Shown: in pieces, positions 42,578-50,135 of the stretch
Numbering within the stretch: position 1 is the first letter of the stretch
How the letters are laid out: each line of letters begins with the position of its first letter
NCBI GenBank assembly: GCA_002412595.1
Contig: DHVJ01000030.1
Coordinates: forward strand, 82,337-146,336
DNA length: 64,000 bases
Direction: 5' to 3'
Origin: Anaerolineaceae bacterium UBA5211
GTDB taxonomy: Bacteria; Chloroflexota; Anaerolineae; Anaerolineales; Anaerolineaceae
Notes under the pieces: model-generated
What the model saw: the letters and a program-made list of their open reading frames with translations, nothing else
Told to the model about the DNA's origin: nothing
Database searches by the model: none
Position numbers and translations under genes: made by a program

Positions 42578-43426
42578 ATGGATACTGAAACATTCCTACA
42601 GCCAAATCACACAGCTCATCTGGAAGTCGTGCAATTCAGCCACAGAGGGCTGGTGCGAGAAAACAATGAGGATCACATCCTGGTGCAACCTTTCAGCAGT
42701 GCCCAACCGGACGCGCGATCGGTCCTGTTGGCCATTTTGGCAGACGGCGTAGGCGGGCACCGGGCTGGAGAAGTAGCCTCGCGCATCGCGGTTGAAAGCA
42801 TTGCCGCCAGCGTGCAGACCTGCACAGACCTCAACCATCCTGAAGGCTTATTGGAGGCAGCTTTTATCACTGCCAACCAAGAAATTGTCCAGCAATCCCA
42901 GAACAACGAGAGCCAAAAAGGGATGGGGACAACTTGTGTGTGCGCGTTGGTTATCGGGCACAGCCTGTACATGGCCAACATTGGTGATTCGCGTCTGTAC
43001 CTGCTGCACAACCGCAATATCAAACAACTCACCTTTGACCATACCTGGCTGGAAGAATTATCGGAAGCTGGGCGCTCAGGAGAGACAAAAATATCGCGGG
43101 CACATCCTTTGGCGCATGTGCTCATCCGCTATCTGGGATCAATCGAACCCATCCATGTGGATCTGCGCATCCATGCGGATGCTGTTGATACAGAGGAAGA
43201 AATGCGCAATTTGCAGGGTATGCAGCTGGAAACTGGCGATATATTGCTATTAAGCAGCGACGGGATCAGCGACCTGCTGACAGATGAGGAAATCAAAGAT
43301 AATCTACTCAAGCGCAGATGGGATCAGGCTGCCCGACGGCTGGTTTACTGCGCGCTAAAAAAAGGCGGGCACGACAACGCATCCGTGATCATCATACGCG
43401 TTCCGGAAAATCCAAAAAAGAAATAA
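42578..43426 (+). CDS. PP2C-family Ser/Thr protein phosphatase
   Basis: 282 residues. All metal-binding motifs are present: 'RENNEDHILV' , 'ILADGVGGHRAGEVAS', 'GTTCVCALV' and 'YMANIGDSRLYLL', 'LSSDGISDLLTDEEI' and 'GHDNASVIII'. It resembles Stp1/PrpC phosphatases that act on Hanks-type kinases and their substrates. It lies 9 bp after the FHA protein, giving a phosphothreonine reader and eraser in one operon. No kinase gene is in the window. The soluble protein should be cytoplasmic, on the same side as the FHA domain. Confidence 0.95.
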   Translation: MDTETFLQPNHTAHLEVVQFSHRGLVRENNEDHILVQPFSSAQPDARSVLLAILADGVGGHRAGEVASRIAVESIAASVQTCTDLNHPEGLLEAAFITANQEIVQQSQNNESQKGMGTTCVCALVIGHSLYMANIGDSRLYLLHNRNIKQLTFDHTWLEELSEAGRSGETKISRAHPLAHVLIRYLGSIEPIHVDLRIHADAVDTEEEMRNLQGMQLETGDILLLSSDGISDLLTDEEIKDNLLKRRWDQAARRLVYCALKKGGHDNASVIIIRVPENPKKK

Positions 43427-43490
43427 ACTTAATACTGTCTTGTACGGCATTTTGTGTTAAAATTTTTATCCTTGCTGGAGTTGATGACCA

Positions 43491-43579
43491 GGAGGGATGG
43501 CCGAGTGGCTTAAGGCGCCTGTCTTGAAAACAGGTGTGGGGCGAAAGCTTCACCGTGGGTTCGAATCCCTCTCCCTCCG
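43491..43579 (+). tRNA. tRNA-Ser (anticodon TGA)
   Basis: 89 bases with a 7-bp acceptor stem (GGAGGGA/TCCCTCC), G discriminator, anticodon loop CTTGAAA giving TGA, the long variable arm of class II tRNAs (GTGGGGCGAAAGCTTCACC) and T-loop GGTTCGAAT. CCA is not encoded. It reads UCA/UCN serine codons. Confidence 0.97.
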
Positions 43580-43604
43580 CCTAAGCCATCAAATTTCTAG
43601 ACAT

Positions 43605-43693
43605 GGGGAGGTGCCAGAGTGGACGATTGGGACCGCCTGCTAAGTGGTTGTCGGGGTTAAACTCGACCGAGGGTTCGAATCCCTCCCTCCCCG
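43605..43693 (+). tRNA. tRNA-Ser (anticodon GCT)
   Basis: 89 bases, acceptor stem GGGGAGG/CCTCCCC, G discriminator, anticodon stem ACCGC/GTGGT around CTGCTAA (anticodon GCT), long variable arm and T-loop GGTTCGAAT. CCA is not encoded. It reads AGC/AGU and lies 25 bp after the first tRNA-Ser, probably on the same precursor. Confidence 0.97.
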
Positions 43694-43703
43694 CTCCTTT
43701 GCC

Positions 43704-43730
43704 AACCGTTGCCAACCGGCAGCGGTTTTT
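43704..43730 (+). terminator. Terminator of the tRNA-Ser pair
   Basis: AACCGTTGCC/GGCAGCGGTT stem with one G-T pair, AACC loop, followed by T5, 10 bases after the second tRNA. Confidence 0.75.
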
Positions 43731-43792
43731 GGTTAAAAAGGTTTTGAGTATAATAAAATGCAATTTGGACTATCAACCTAGAGGATTAAACA

Positions 43793-44260
43793 ATGGCACT
43801 TTCAAAGAAATCCAAAATCGTTCAAGATTACCTGTTGCAATTTGGGCTCAAAGTGGATATCCTGGAATATTCCGAGAGCACTAAAACTGCCCAGGAAGCC
43901 GCCAACGCCATCGGCTGTGAAATCGGGCAGATCGTCAAATCACTAGTATTCCGCAACAAAGACCAGGGACTGCTCTTTTTAGTCAGCGGCAAGAACAACC
44001 TGAATGTTGAAAAAGTCGCCAGCGAACTAAAAATCGAGATCAAGAAAGCGGACGCTGATTTTGTAAAGAAAGTTACCGGTTTTTCTATCGGCGGTGTTCC
44101 GCCGGTAGCGCACGAAACCAAAATGGAAACCTACATCGACCAGGACCTGCTGGATTACGATGAGGTGTGGGCAGCCGCGGGTATGCCTTTTTCCGTCTTC
44201 CGGTTGGAAAGCCGCATGCTGCAGCCACTGACCAACGGCACAGTCATCGCCGTCAATTAA
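43793..44260 (+). CDS. ybaK: YbaK/EbsC-family aminoacyl-tRNA deacylase
   Basis: 155 residues of a YbaK/ProX editing fold. 'TAQEAANAIGCEIGQIVKSLVF' and 'FLVSGKNNLNVEKVASEL' contain the conserved Lys of the editing site, and 'GFSIGGVPPVAHETKMETYID' the GxxPP loop. It hydrolyses mischarged Cys- or Ala-tRNAPro or a relative. TATAAT at 43749-43754 is a probable -10, AGAGGA the ribosome site. Its stop overlaps the convergent corrinoid protein gene by 4 bases. Confidence 0.92.
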   Translation: MALSKKSKIVQDYLLQFGLKVDILEYSESTKTAQEAANAIGCEIGQIVKSLVFRNKDQGLLFLVSGKNNLNVEKVASELKIEIKKADADFVKKVTGFSIGGVPPVAHETKMETYIDQDLLDYDEVWAAAGMPFSVFRLESRMLQPLTNGTVIAVN

Positions 44261-44892
44261 GCGGTCAGGCTGAGCGCCAGTTTAGCAGCCTGGCTGGCGT
44301 CCGATGCGTAACCATCTGCGCCGATTTTCTGCGCGAATTGATCGGTGACAGGTGCACCGCCAATCATGATTTTGACCTTGTCGCGCAAACCCGCCTGATT
44401 GAAAGCTTCGATGGTGGCTGGCATATTGGCCATAGTGGTCGTCAACAGGGCCGACATGGCCACCAGTTGGGCGCCGCTGGTTTTGACTGCATCCACAAAT
44501 TTCTCCGGAGTGACGTCAGTGCCCAGATCGGTCACTTCAAAACCGGCCCCCTGCATCATCATGCTGACCAAGTTCTTACCAATGTCGTGCAAATCGCCCT
44601 TAACGGTACCGATCACCACCTTGCCGACCGGCTCCACATCCTCCGCCACCAGCAGCGGCCGCAGGATATCCATGCCGCCCTGCATGGCGCGCGCCGCCAC
44701 CAACAATTCCGGCACAAAATATTCCCCTTCTTCAAATAAACGGCCAACTTCGCCCATAGCCGCCATCATACCCTGCTTTAAAATTGTTTCCGCACTGACT
44801 TGCTCGCTTAGTGCTTGTTCAACCCCGTTCACTACCTGATCCCGGTCCCCCTCCACAACACCCGTGTAAATTGTTTTAACGATGTCAGACAT
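44257..44892 (-). CDS. Corrinoid protein of a methyltransferase system (MtbC/MttC/MtaC-like)
   Basis: 211 residues: an N-terminal helical cap (B12-binding 2 domain, about 1-85) followed by a Rossmann cobalamin domain with 'GTVKGDLHDIGKNLVSMM' (D-x-H-x-x-G, lower ligand His), 'MSALLTTTMANM' and 'IMIGGAPVTDQFA'. Such proteins carry the methyl group between a substrate-specific methyltransferase and a second methyltransferase. Neither partner is encoded in the window. The start ATG at 44892 lies near GAGGCAAG. Its last 4 bases overlap the stop of the convergent ybaK gene. It may serve several methyltransferases elsewhere. Confidence 0.9.
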   Translation of the reverse strand: MSDIVKTIYTGVVEGDRDQVVNGVEQALSEQVSAETILKQGMMAAMGEVGRLFEEGEYFVPELLVAARAMQGGMDILRPLLVAEDVEPVGKVVIGTVKGDLHDIGKNLVSMMMQGAGFEVTDLGTDVTPEKFVDAVKTSGAQLVAMSALLTTTMANMPATIEAFNQAGLRDKVKIMIGGAPVTDQFAQKIGADGYASDASQAAKLALSLTA

Positions 44893-44983
44893 ATGCTTGC
44901 CTCCATAAAAAGATCAGATCAGCTTTAATATTAACATAATCCAGCATAGGTTAAATAGAAGATAGGATACACCATTGGTGAGA

Positions 44984-45658
44984 TCAGAAACCGCGCTGCT
45001 GGCCCAGCCAGGGAGGCGGCGTGCCCTGCTTGAATTCCTCCACGCTGGGCCCACCCAACTGCTTCAGGCGCTTGAGTCCATAAAGATAGCTGACCACCAG
45101 TAGAAGGATCAAGGTTGGCCAACCGCTGACCAGATTGAACACCGCCAGGGCGTTGGTCTGCCCCTGCCGGTAGAAATAATATTGCAGCGCCAGTTTGAGA
45201 ACAGAATATACCGCCCAAATAGCAGTTACCTCGCTGTAAGCCGGGCGGACACGCTCTTGCCAATACCATTCCAACGGCCAGCGGCGCGTGACGGAACTGG
45301 TGAAAGCCACAGCCGGACGCTTGAAGACCAGGCTGAGCAGCAGCACCAGCACGGTCAGCGCGCCATTCACCAGACTGGGCAGAAAGAAAGCATCGGCACG
45401 CTTCAACAGCAGGGCCAGTCCTCCCGCCAGCGCAGTTGCCCCGGCACCCAATAGCGCATACCCAATTGGTTGGCGCCGGATAAGACGCAGCAGGGTGAAC
45501 AGCAGGCTGCTGCCAAACGCCGACCACAGCGCCGGCATCAGGCCAAACAGGGCATTGACCAGCACAAACAGCAGCGGCGGCAGAATGGAATCCAGAATGG
45601 AATTGCGTCCGGAAAAGACCAGTTTCAACTCTTCAAGTAACTCACGCAATTTAGTCAT
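44984..45658 (-). CDS. Polytopic membrane protein, DUF3159-like
   Basis: 224 residues with about six hydrophobic helices: 'LDSILPPLLFVLVNALFGL', 'IGYALLGAGATALAGGLALLL', 'VNGALTVLVLLLSLV', then 'AIWAVYSVLKLALQYYF' and 'WPTLILLLVVSYLYGL'. The 'RPAVAFTSSVTRRWPLEWYW' segment between helices recalls the DUF3159 family; this is a tentative match. The C-terminus is short, polar and Pro-rich. No role can be assigned. It is likely monocistronic. Confidence 0.65.
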   Translation of the reverse strand: MTKLRELLEELKLVFSGRNSILDSILPPLLFVLVNALFGLMPALWSAFGSSLLFTLLRLIRRQPIGYALLGAGATALAGGLALLLKRADAFFLPSLVNGALTVLVLLLSLVFKRPAVAFTSSVTRRWPLEWYWQERVRPAYSEVTAIWAVYSVLKLALQYYFYRQGQTNALAVFNLVSGWPTLILLLVVSYLYGLKRLKQLGGPSVEEFKQGTPPPWLGQQRGF

Positions 45659-45731
45659 TATTTAAATTATAGATGAACGTTGTACGTAAATCCATAACCT
45701 CCGAAGATACGTTGAGAACAGGTAATTAAAA

Positions 45732-45762
45732 AAAAACCGCCATCGCATGAATGTCGGTTTTT
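45732..45762. terminator. Terminator downstream of the HAD phosphatase gene
   Basis: AAAAACCG and CGGTTTTT arms with inner CAT/ATG pairing, 27 bases after the stop at 45789 on the minus strand. Flanking A and T runs make it potentially bidirectional. Confidence 0.65.
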
Positions 45763-45788
45763 ACTGTTCTTTCTAATTATGTGTTGGG

Positions 45789-46469
45789 TTATGCCTCGAA
45801 AAGTTCTACCAGCATCTCCACCTTCAAAGCGGCCAGGTCCGGCAAGACCAGGTCAGTCTGCGGCAGCTTCTCCAGCGGATAGGTAGTAGTCACCGCCAGG
45901 CATTTCATACTGGCCGCCGCCGCGGCCTGAATGCCCGCAATGGAATCTTCAATGACCAAACAAGTAGAAGGAGATACTTCCAATTTTTCAGCAGCGCGCA
46001 GGAACACCGCCGGATCGGGCTTGCTGGCGCAGTCTTCTCCGCTGACAACTGCGTCAAAATACGGACGTGCTTTGAGGGCGTCCAGGATGGTATAGATATT
46101 CTCCCAGGAACCGGAGGAAGCCAGCGCTTGATGTATGCCGGCCTGCTTAAATTCCGCCAACCAATCCTCCACTCCGGCCAGAAAGACCGCTTCCTTCGCA
46201 ATTACCTGGCGGAATTGCTCATCTTTCTCCCGGCAAATCAGCGCTACTTCCTTGTCTGAGAAACGCTCGCCGCTCACTTGGCGGACGACTTGCTCGTTGG
46301 TCATGCCAAAGGTCGGTTTAAATGCTGCATTCGTTACTTCAAACTCATATTTCGCCAATACTTCCCGAAACGCAATAAAATGGGCCGATTGGGAATCCAA
46401 CAAAACCCCATCCATATCCCACAGGACCGCTTTCAACTTACCGAATTTATCCATCTTACGTTCATTCAT
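45789..46469 (-). CDS. HAD-superfamily phosphatase, beta-phosphoglucomutase/phosphatase-like
   Basis: 226 residues from the chosen ATG. Motif I 'VLWDMDGVLLDSQ' has both Asp residues, motif II 'ALASSGSWENI' the Ser, motif III 'DCASKPDPAVFL' the Lys and motif IV 'CLVIEDSIAGIQAA' the Glu-Asp pair. This fits the beta-PGM/ sugar-phosphatase branch (GPH, YniC, YbiV relatives). Two ATGs five codons apart (46469 and 46454) are possible; longer forms starting at 46565 add residues with no homology. Unlike the two HAD genes at 6596 and 7895 it keeps the complete motif I. Confidence 0.85.
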   Translation of the reverse strand: MNERKMDKFGKLKAVLWDMDGVLLDSQSAHFIAFREVLAKYEFEVTNAAFKPTFGMTNEQVVRQVSGERFSDKEVALICREKDEQFRQVIAKEAVFLAGVEDWLAEFKQAGIHQALASSGSWENIYTILDALKARPYFDAVVSGEDCASKPDPAVFLRAAEKLEVSPSTCLVIEDSIAGIQAAAAASMKCLAVTTTYPLEKLPQTDLVLPDLAALKVEMLVELFEA

Positions 46470-46680
46470 TTCAAACTGCGTAGATATCGCCTGCCTCTCC
46501 CCCCCGCGATTGAATGATGATTCTCCTTCGTTTATAAAATGTGGAAAGTTATCAAAACAGCGCATAAAGCCTGGTAAAATTGCACGCTGTCGCTTCCGGC
46601 TGTTATTTTATCCGATTTTAAAATGACTGTACGGGTCATGTTACAATCGGGCTACATTTTCAAAAATTTGAAGGAAACCT

Positions 46681-47475
46681 ATGTTCATCTTTCTTTCCAA
46701 GTTTCTACCGTTGTTTGTCTATCCACTGGGTTTAGCCTGTCTGCTGCTGTTCATCGCGCTGCTGGTCAGCTACAAGCGTAAAACCAGCAACATTTTAATT
46801 GCCACTGCATTAATTGTGCTGTGGTTGAGCAGCACGACCGGTTTTTCCAATTTATTAGCACGCTCGTTGGAGCTGCAATACCTGCCTCCCGAAGAAATCC
46901 CTACCGGCGAAGTATTGGTCGTTTTAGGCGGCGGAACCGAACCAGCCAGCCCTCCACGCACGACTGTAGAAATCAACGGCGCCGGTGACCGGGTTTTGTA
47001 TGCCGCAGAGTTATATAAAGAAGGCAAAGCGCCTTATATTCTGCTCAGCGGCGGGGACATCCAGTGGTTAAGCAGCGGCAGCACCACTCCGGCGGAAGAT
47101 ATGGCAACCCTTCTGATGCAGATGGGAGTGCCGGAAAGCGCCCTGTGGTTGGAAACAGAATCTAAAAATACATATGAAAACGCTCTGTATGCCAGGGAAT
47201 TTCTGGATGAACAGGATATCAACCAAATCCTGCTGGTCACCTCTGCCATGCATATGCCCCGCGCAGTGGCCCTCTTTGAAAAGCAGGGCTTTGAAGTGAC
47301 CCCCTTGCCGGTTGATTTCAGTGTTACCGATAGCCTGAGCGCATCCAGCGACGAAAATAATTTCATCAGCAAACTGATCGACATCATGCCCAGTGCCAGC
47401 AACCTGGGGCTGACCACCAATGCGATGAAAGAGTATCTGGGCTATTTCATTTACAAACTACAGGGGTGGCTATAA
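46681..47475 (+). CDS. DUF218/YdcF-ElyC-like membrane protein
   Basis: 264 residues. Two N-terminal membrane helices (residues 5-30 and 38-55), then a DUF218 domain: 'VLVVLGGGTEPA', 'LLSGGDI' , 'ESKNTYENALYAREFL' and 'LLVTSAMHMPRAVALFEKQGF'. This is the ElyC/SanA/YdcF family, linked in E. coli to envelope integrity and undecaprenyl-lipid metabolism. AAGGAAA precedes the ATG. Its end overlaps a second, soluble DUF218 gene by 10 bases. Confidence 0.92.
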   Translation: MFIFLSKFLPLFVYPLGLACLLLFIALLVSYKRKTSNILIATALIVLWLSSTTGFSNLLARSLELQYLPPEEIPTGEVLVVLGGGTEPASPPRTTVEINGAGDRVLYAAELYKEGKAPYILLSGGDIQWLSSGSTTPAEDMATLLMQMGVPESALWLETESKNTYENALYAREFLDEQDINQILLVTSAMHMPRAVALFEKQGFEVTPLPVDFSVTDSLSASSDENNFISKLIDIMPSASNLGLTTNAMKEYLGYFIYKLQGWL

Positions 47476-48164
47476 ATTCCGCAAAGCAACAGGCGCAATC
47501 CGCGGAAATTCAAGCTGCTCAACAATTGTGGGACTACATGAAGCTTGATCAGCCGCCGGAAGCCTGCGACTGTATTATCGCTATGGGCAGCCACGATTTA
47601 CGCGTGGCCGAACATGCCGCCCAACTGATGCTGGCAGGCTGGGCACCGCTGTTGGTTTGCTCCGGCGGGTTGGGTCGCTTGACCCGCAATATGTGGCATG
47701 AAGCAGAAGCCCGTAAATTTGCCCGCATCGCGCGGCAAATGGGTGTGCCCTTTAACCACATCATGATTGAGGACCAATCCACCAATACCGGTCAAAACAT
47801 CCAATTCACCCAGGATTTGCTCCAATCCAAAGGCTGCAAAATTCGCAGCGCGCTGCTGGTGCACAAACCTTATATGGAACGACGCAGCTTGGCCACCGCT
47901 TTAAAAGTATGGCCAGAAATAAGCTATAACGTTTCCTCCCCGCCAATCGCTTTTTCTGATTATCCTAACACAACCATATCGGTGGAAGAACTTATTCAAG
48001 TGATGGTTGGTGACTTCCAACGAATTTTGGTTTACCCCCAAATGGGTTTCCAGGTCACGCAGGAAGTACCTCAGGATGTTATGAAGGCTTATGAGGAATT
48101 AGTACGGCTGGGTTATACCCGTTCGATGCTGAAGGTCAAAAATAATGGGCGCAACGCGTCCTGA
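47466..48164 (+). CDS. DUF218/YdcF-like protein, soluble
   Basis: 232 residues with no membrane helix. 'CDCIIAMGSHDLRVAEHAAQLML', 'LLVCSGGLGRLT', 'EDQSTNTGQNIQFTQDLL' and 'ALLVHKPYMERRSLATAL' (given in parts) form a DUF218 domain like E. coli YdcF, which binds S-adenosylmethionine. GTG start at 47466 inside the previous gene, with ACAGGG upstream. It has an extra C-terminal helical part. Translational coupling to a membrane DUF218 protein suggests the two act together. Confidence 0.85.
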   Translation: MAINSAKQQAQSAEIQAAQQLWDYMKLDQPPEACDCIIAMGSHDLRVAEHAAQLMLAGWAPLLVCSGGLGRLTRNMWHEAEARKFARIARQMGVPFNHIMIEDQSTNTGQNIQFTQDLLQSKGCKIRSALLVHKPYMERRSLATALKVWPEISYNVSSPPIAFSDYPNTTISVEELIQVMVGDFQRILVYPQMGFQVTQEVPQDVMKAYEELVRLGYTRSMLKVKNNGRNAS

Positions 48165-48259
48165 ATGCGCGGGTAAACACTCCCTTCCAAATTACTAAAC
48201 CCTGTATCAGAATCAGATTAGACAAACTGAAATACACGCTTACATAACTATTGCATGTG

Positions 48260-48288
48260 TATAATGTCTATAGAGGTATTTTCCTCTA
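48260..48288 (+). promoter_or_regulatory. -10 box and leader hairpin of the NYN gene
   Basis: TATAAT at 48260-48265; then an inverted repeat TAGAGG/CCTCTA (48271-48276 and 48283-48288) at the expected 5' end of the mRNA. A 5'-terminal stem of this type may protect the transcript. No clear -35. Confidence 0.4.
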
Positions 48289-48310
48289 ATAAATTTTAAG
48301 ATGGAGTTTT

Positions 48311-49084
48311 ATGTTTGAATCAACTAGACAAATTGGCAACCGGCGGATGGCTATCCTGATCGATGGCGATAACGCACAGCCTTCTTTAATTGAAAAAATC
48401 TTGTCAGAAGCCAGTAAATACGGCACAACCACTGTGCGGCGCAATTACGGCGACTGGACCACATCCAATATGGGGGGCTGGAAGGACACCTTGCAGACTT
48501 ATGCCATTCAACCCATCCAGCAATTCCGCTACACCATCGGCAAGAACGCCACAGACAGCGCCATGATCATTGACGCCATGGACCTGCTTTACAGCGGCAC
48601 CGTAGATGCCTTCTGCCTGGTTTCCAGTGACAGCGATTATACTCGCCTGGCCACCCGTATTCGCGAAAAAGGCTTTTTCGTGATGGGTATTGGACAAAAA
48701 AAGACTCCGCGGGCTTTTGTGAACGCCTGTGACGTCTTTGTATATACGGAAAACCTGGTTCCCAAAAAAGTGGAAAAGAAGCGCGTCGCCCGCAGAAAAG
48801 GGACTTCCAGCGTGAAAGAACCTGAACAGGAACCAGAGCCGCAGCTTCCGGATCCCACCAAATTGCTCAAACAGGCTTTTGACAACGCCGTACAGGAAGA
48901 TGGTTGGGCTTTTCTGGGCACACTGGGGCACCACCTGCGCCAGCTGGACCCAGGATTTGATGCCCGCACCTATGGTTTCAGCCAGCTTTCCTCCTTGATC
49001 CGTGGATTTCCAAAACTCTTTGAAATCCGAGAAGTTAAAAGCGACGACGGTAATTCTTCCATTTATGTAAAAGTAAAGGAATAA
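48311..49084 (+). CDS. NYN/PIN-like nuclease with C-terminal OST-HTH (LOTUS) domain
   Basis: 257 residues. The N-terminal NYN domain has 'MAILIDGDNAQPSLI' (first Asp), 'KNATDSAMIIDAMDLLYSG' (central acidic set) and 'CLVSSDSDYTRLATRIREKG' (S-D-S-D), the conserved acidic pocket of LabA/MARF1-like RNases. A charged linker (about 155-180, Lys/Arg- then Glu/Pro-rich) joins it to a winged-helix OST-HTH domain ('GWAFLGTLGHHLRQLDPGF'), which binds RNA in eukaryotic LOTUS proteins. Likely an RNA-processing or RNA-decay enzyme. GGAG 6 bases before the ATG. Confidence 0.92.
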   Translation: MFESTRQIGNRRMAILIDGDNAQPSLIEKILSEASKYGTTTVRRNYGDWTTSNMGGWKDTLQTYAIQPIQQFRYTIGKNATDSAMIIDAMDLLYSGTVDAFCLVSSDSDYTRLATRIREKGFFVMGIGQKKTPRAFVNACDVFVYTENLVPKKVEKKRVARRKGTSSVKEPEQEPEPQLPDPTKLLKQAFDNAVQEDGWAFLGTLGHHLRQLDPGFDARTYGFSQLSSLIRGFPKLFEIREVKSDDGNSSIYVKVKE

Positions 49085-49105
49085 TTTTTTCGAGAGCGAA
49101 ATTAG

Positions 49106-49621
49106 ATGAGCAACATTCTGGACACAATTTTCCTGCGGCGCAGCATCCGGGTTTTTGACCGTCGTAAAGTGGATCAAACTGTCCTCATTGACCTGCTCAA
49201 AGCCGGCATGGCGGCGCCTTCCGCCAGCAACAGCCGCCCCTGGGAATTTATTCTGGTTACAGATGAAGCCATTCTTGAGAAACTGCAGAGCAGCCTGGCT
49301 TACGGAAAATATAATAGACCCGCAGCCGCGGTGGTGTGCGCCAACCTGTCCATTGCCAAAAACGAATCCGCTTACCGTTTCTGGGTGCAGGATTGCAGCG
49401 CCGCTTCGGAAAACATCCTGATTGCCGCGGCCGGCATGGGCTTGGGGACAGTCTGGATCGGCGCTTATCCCAAGGAAGATGTCATGCAGACCCTGCGGGA
49501 AATCCTTGATATTCCGGAGGACATCTACCCGCTGAATATCATTTACATTGGATATCCGGCGGAAGACAAGGACGCGCGTACTCAGTTTGAAGAATCACGG
49601 GTACATTGGAATCGTTATTAA
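49106..49621 (+). CDS. Nitroreductase-family protein
   Basis: 171 residues of the FMN-dependent nitroreductase fold: 'RRSIRVFDRRKVDQTVL' and 'AAPSASNSRPWEFILVTD' at the N-terminus for FMN binding, and 'AAAGMGLGTVWIGAYP' near the C-terminus. It reduces nitro compounds, quinones or flavins with NAD(P)H. Substrate unknown. It starts 21 bp after the NYN gene and may share its mRNA. Confidence 0.92.
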   Translation: MSNILDTIFLRRSIRVFDRRKVDQTVLIDLLKAGMAAPSASNSRPWEFILVTDEAILEKLQSSLAYGKYNRPAAAVVCANLSIAKNESAYRFWVQDCSAASENILIAAAGMGLGTVWIGAYPKEDVMQTLREILDIPEDIYPLNIIYIGYPAEDKDARTQFEESRVHWNRY

Positions 49622-49704
49622 TACAATTTGATTTACAGAAAGCGATTTGCTATACTGAGAAATGCAATAAATTATTTCAAATAACAGTCTTTTTTGGAGG
49701 AAAA

Positions 49705-49974
49705 ATGGATGACTTTTTAAAGTTTCGAAAAATGATTACCCCCGCAATTATCCAGGTTTTATTCTGGATAGGCGTGGTAGTCTCCGTAGTCAGCGCTTTG
49801 GTAATCATGGGTGCCAGCTTTGGCAGTTATGGCGGCGGCGTGGGCACATTCCTGGGCGGCCTGGTCATGCTGGTCCTCGGCCCGGTAGTTGTGCGCATCT
49901 ATTGTGAATTACTGATTCTGTTCTTCCGCATGAACGAAACCCTGACCGAAATCAAGGATAACCTGGCCAAATAA
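49705..49974 (+). CDS. DUF4282 small membrane protein
   Basis: 89 residues. 'FLKFRKMITPAIIQVLFWIGVVVSV' (in outline) is the DUF4282 start, followed by a Gly-rich turn, a second helix 'FLGGLVMLVLGPVVVRIYCELLILFF' and a short acidic-basic tail 'MNETLTEIKDNLAK'. GGAGG ends 4 bases before the ATG at 49705; frame extensions upstream to 49606 are not supported. Function unknown. A terminator follows. Confidence 0.88.
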   Translation: MDDFLKFRKMITPAIIQVLFWIGVVVSVVSALVIMGASFGSYGGGVGTFLGGLVMLVLGPVVVRIYCELLILFFRMNETLTEIKDNLAK

Positions 49975-49997
49975 ATTTGCAACATATTAATAAATAT

Positions 49998-50040
49998 AAG
50001 CCTGCTGTTCCGAACATATCTGTTTGCCAGCAGGCTTTGT
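49998..50040 (+). terminator. Intrinsic terminator
   Basis: AAGCCTGCTG (49998-50007) pairs with CAGCAGGCTT (50028-50037); 20-base loop; then TGTTTATT. Confidence 0.75.
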
Positions 50041-50135
50041 TTATTAATATTTCTTTATTATTTAAATCAGACGTATTTGTTATAATACGCGAAAGTAATT
50101 TTTTAATATATTTTTAAATTTTTAAGGTATTTTTT

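Noticed and set aside
45674..45730. 18-codon plus-strand frame ending at a terminator
   Set aside because: No ribosome site, no hydrophobic or known pattern; likely chance.
48404..49177. Minus-strand frame of 257 codons opposite the NYN gene
   Set aside because: The plus-strand NYN-LOTUS domains are unmistakable; the shadow has no domain.
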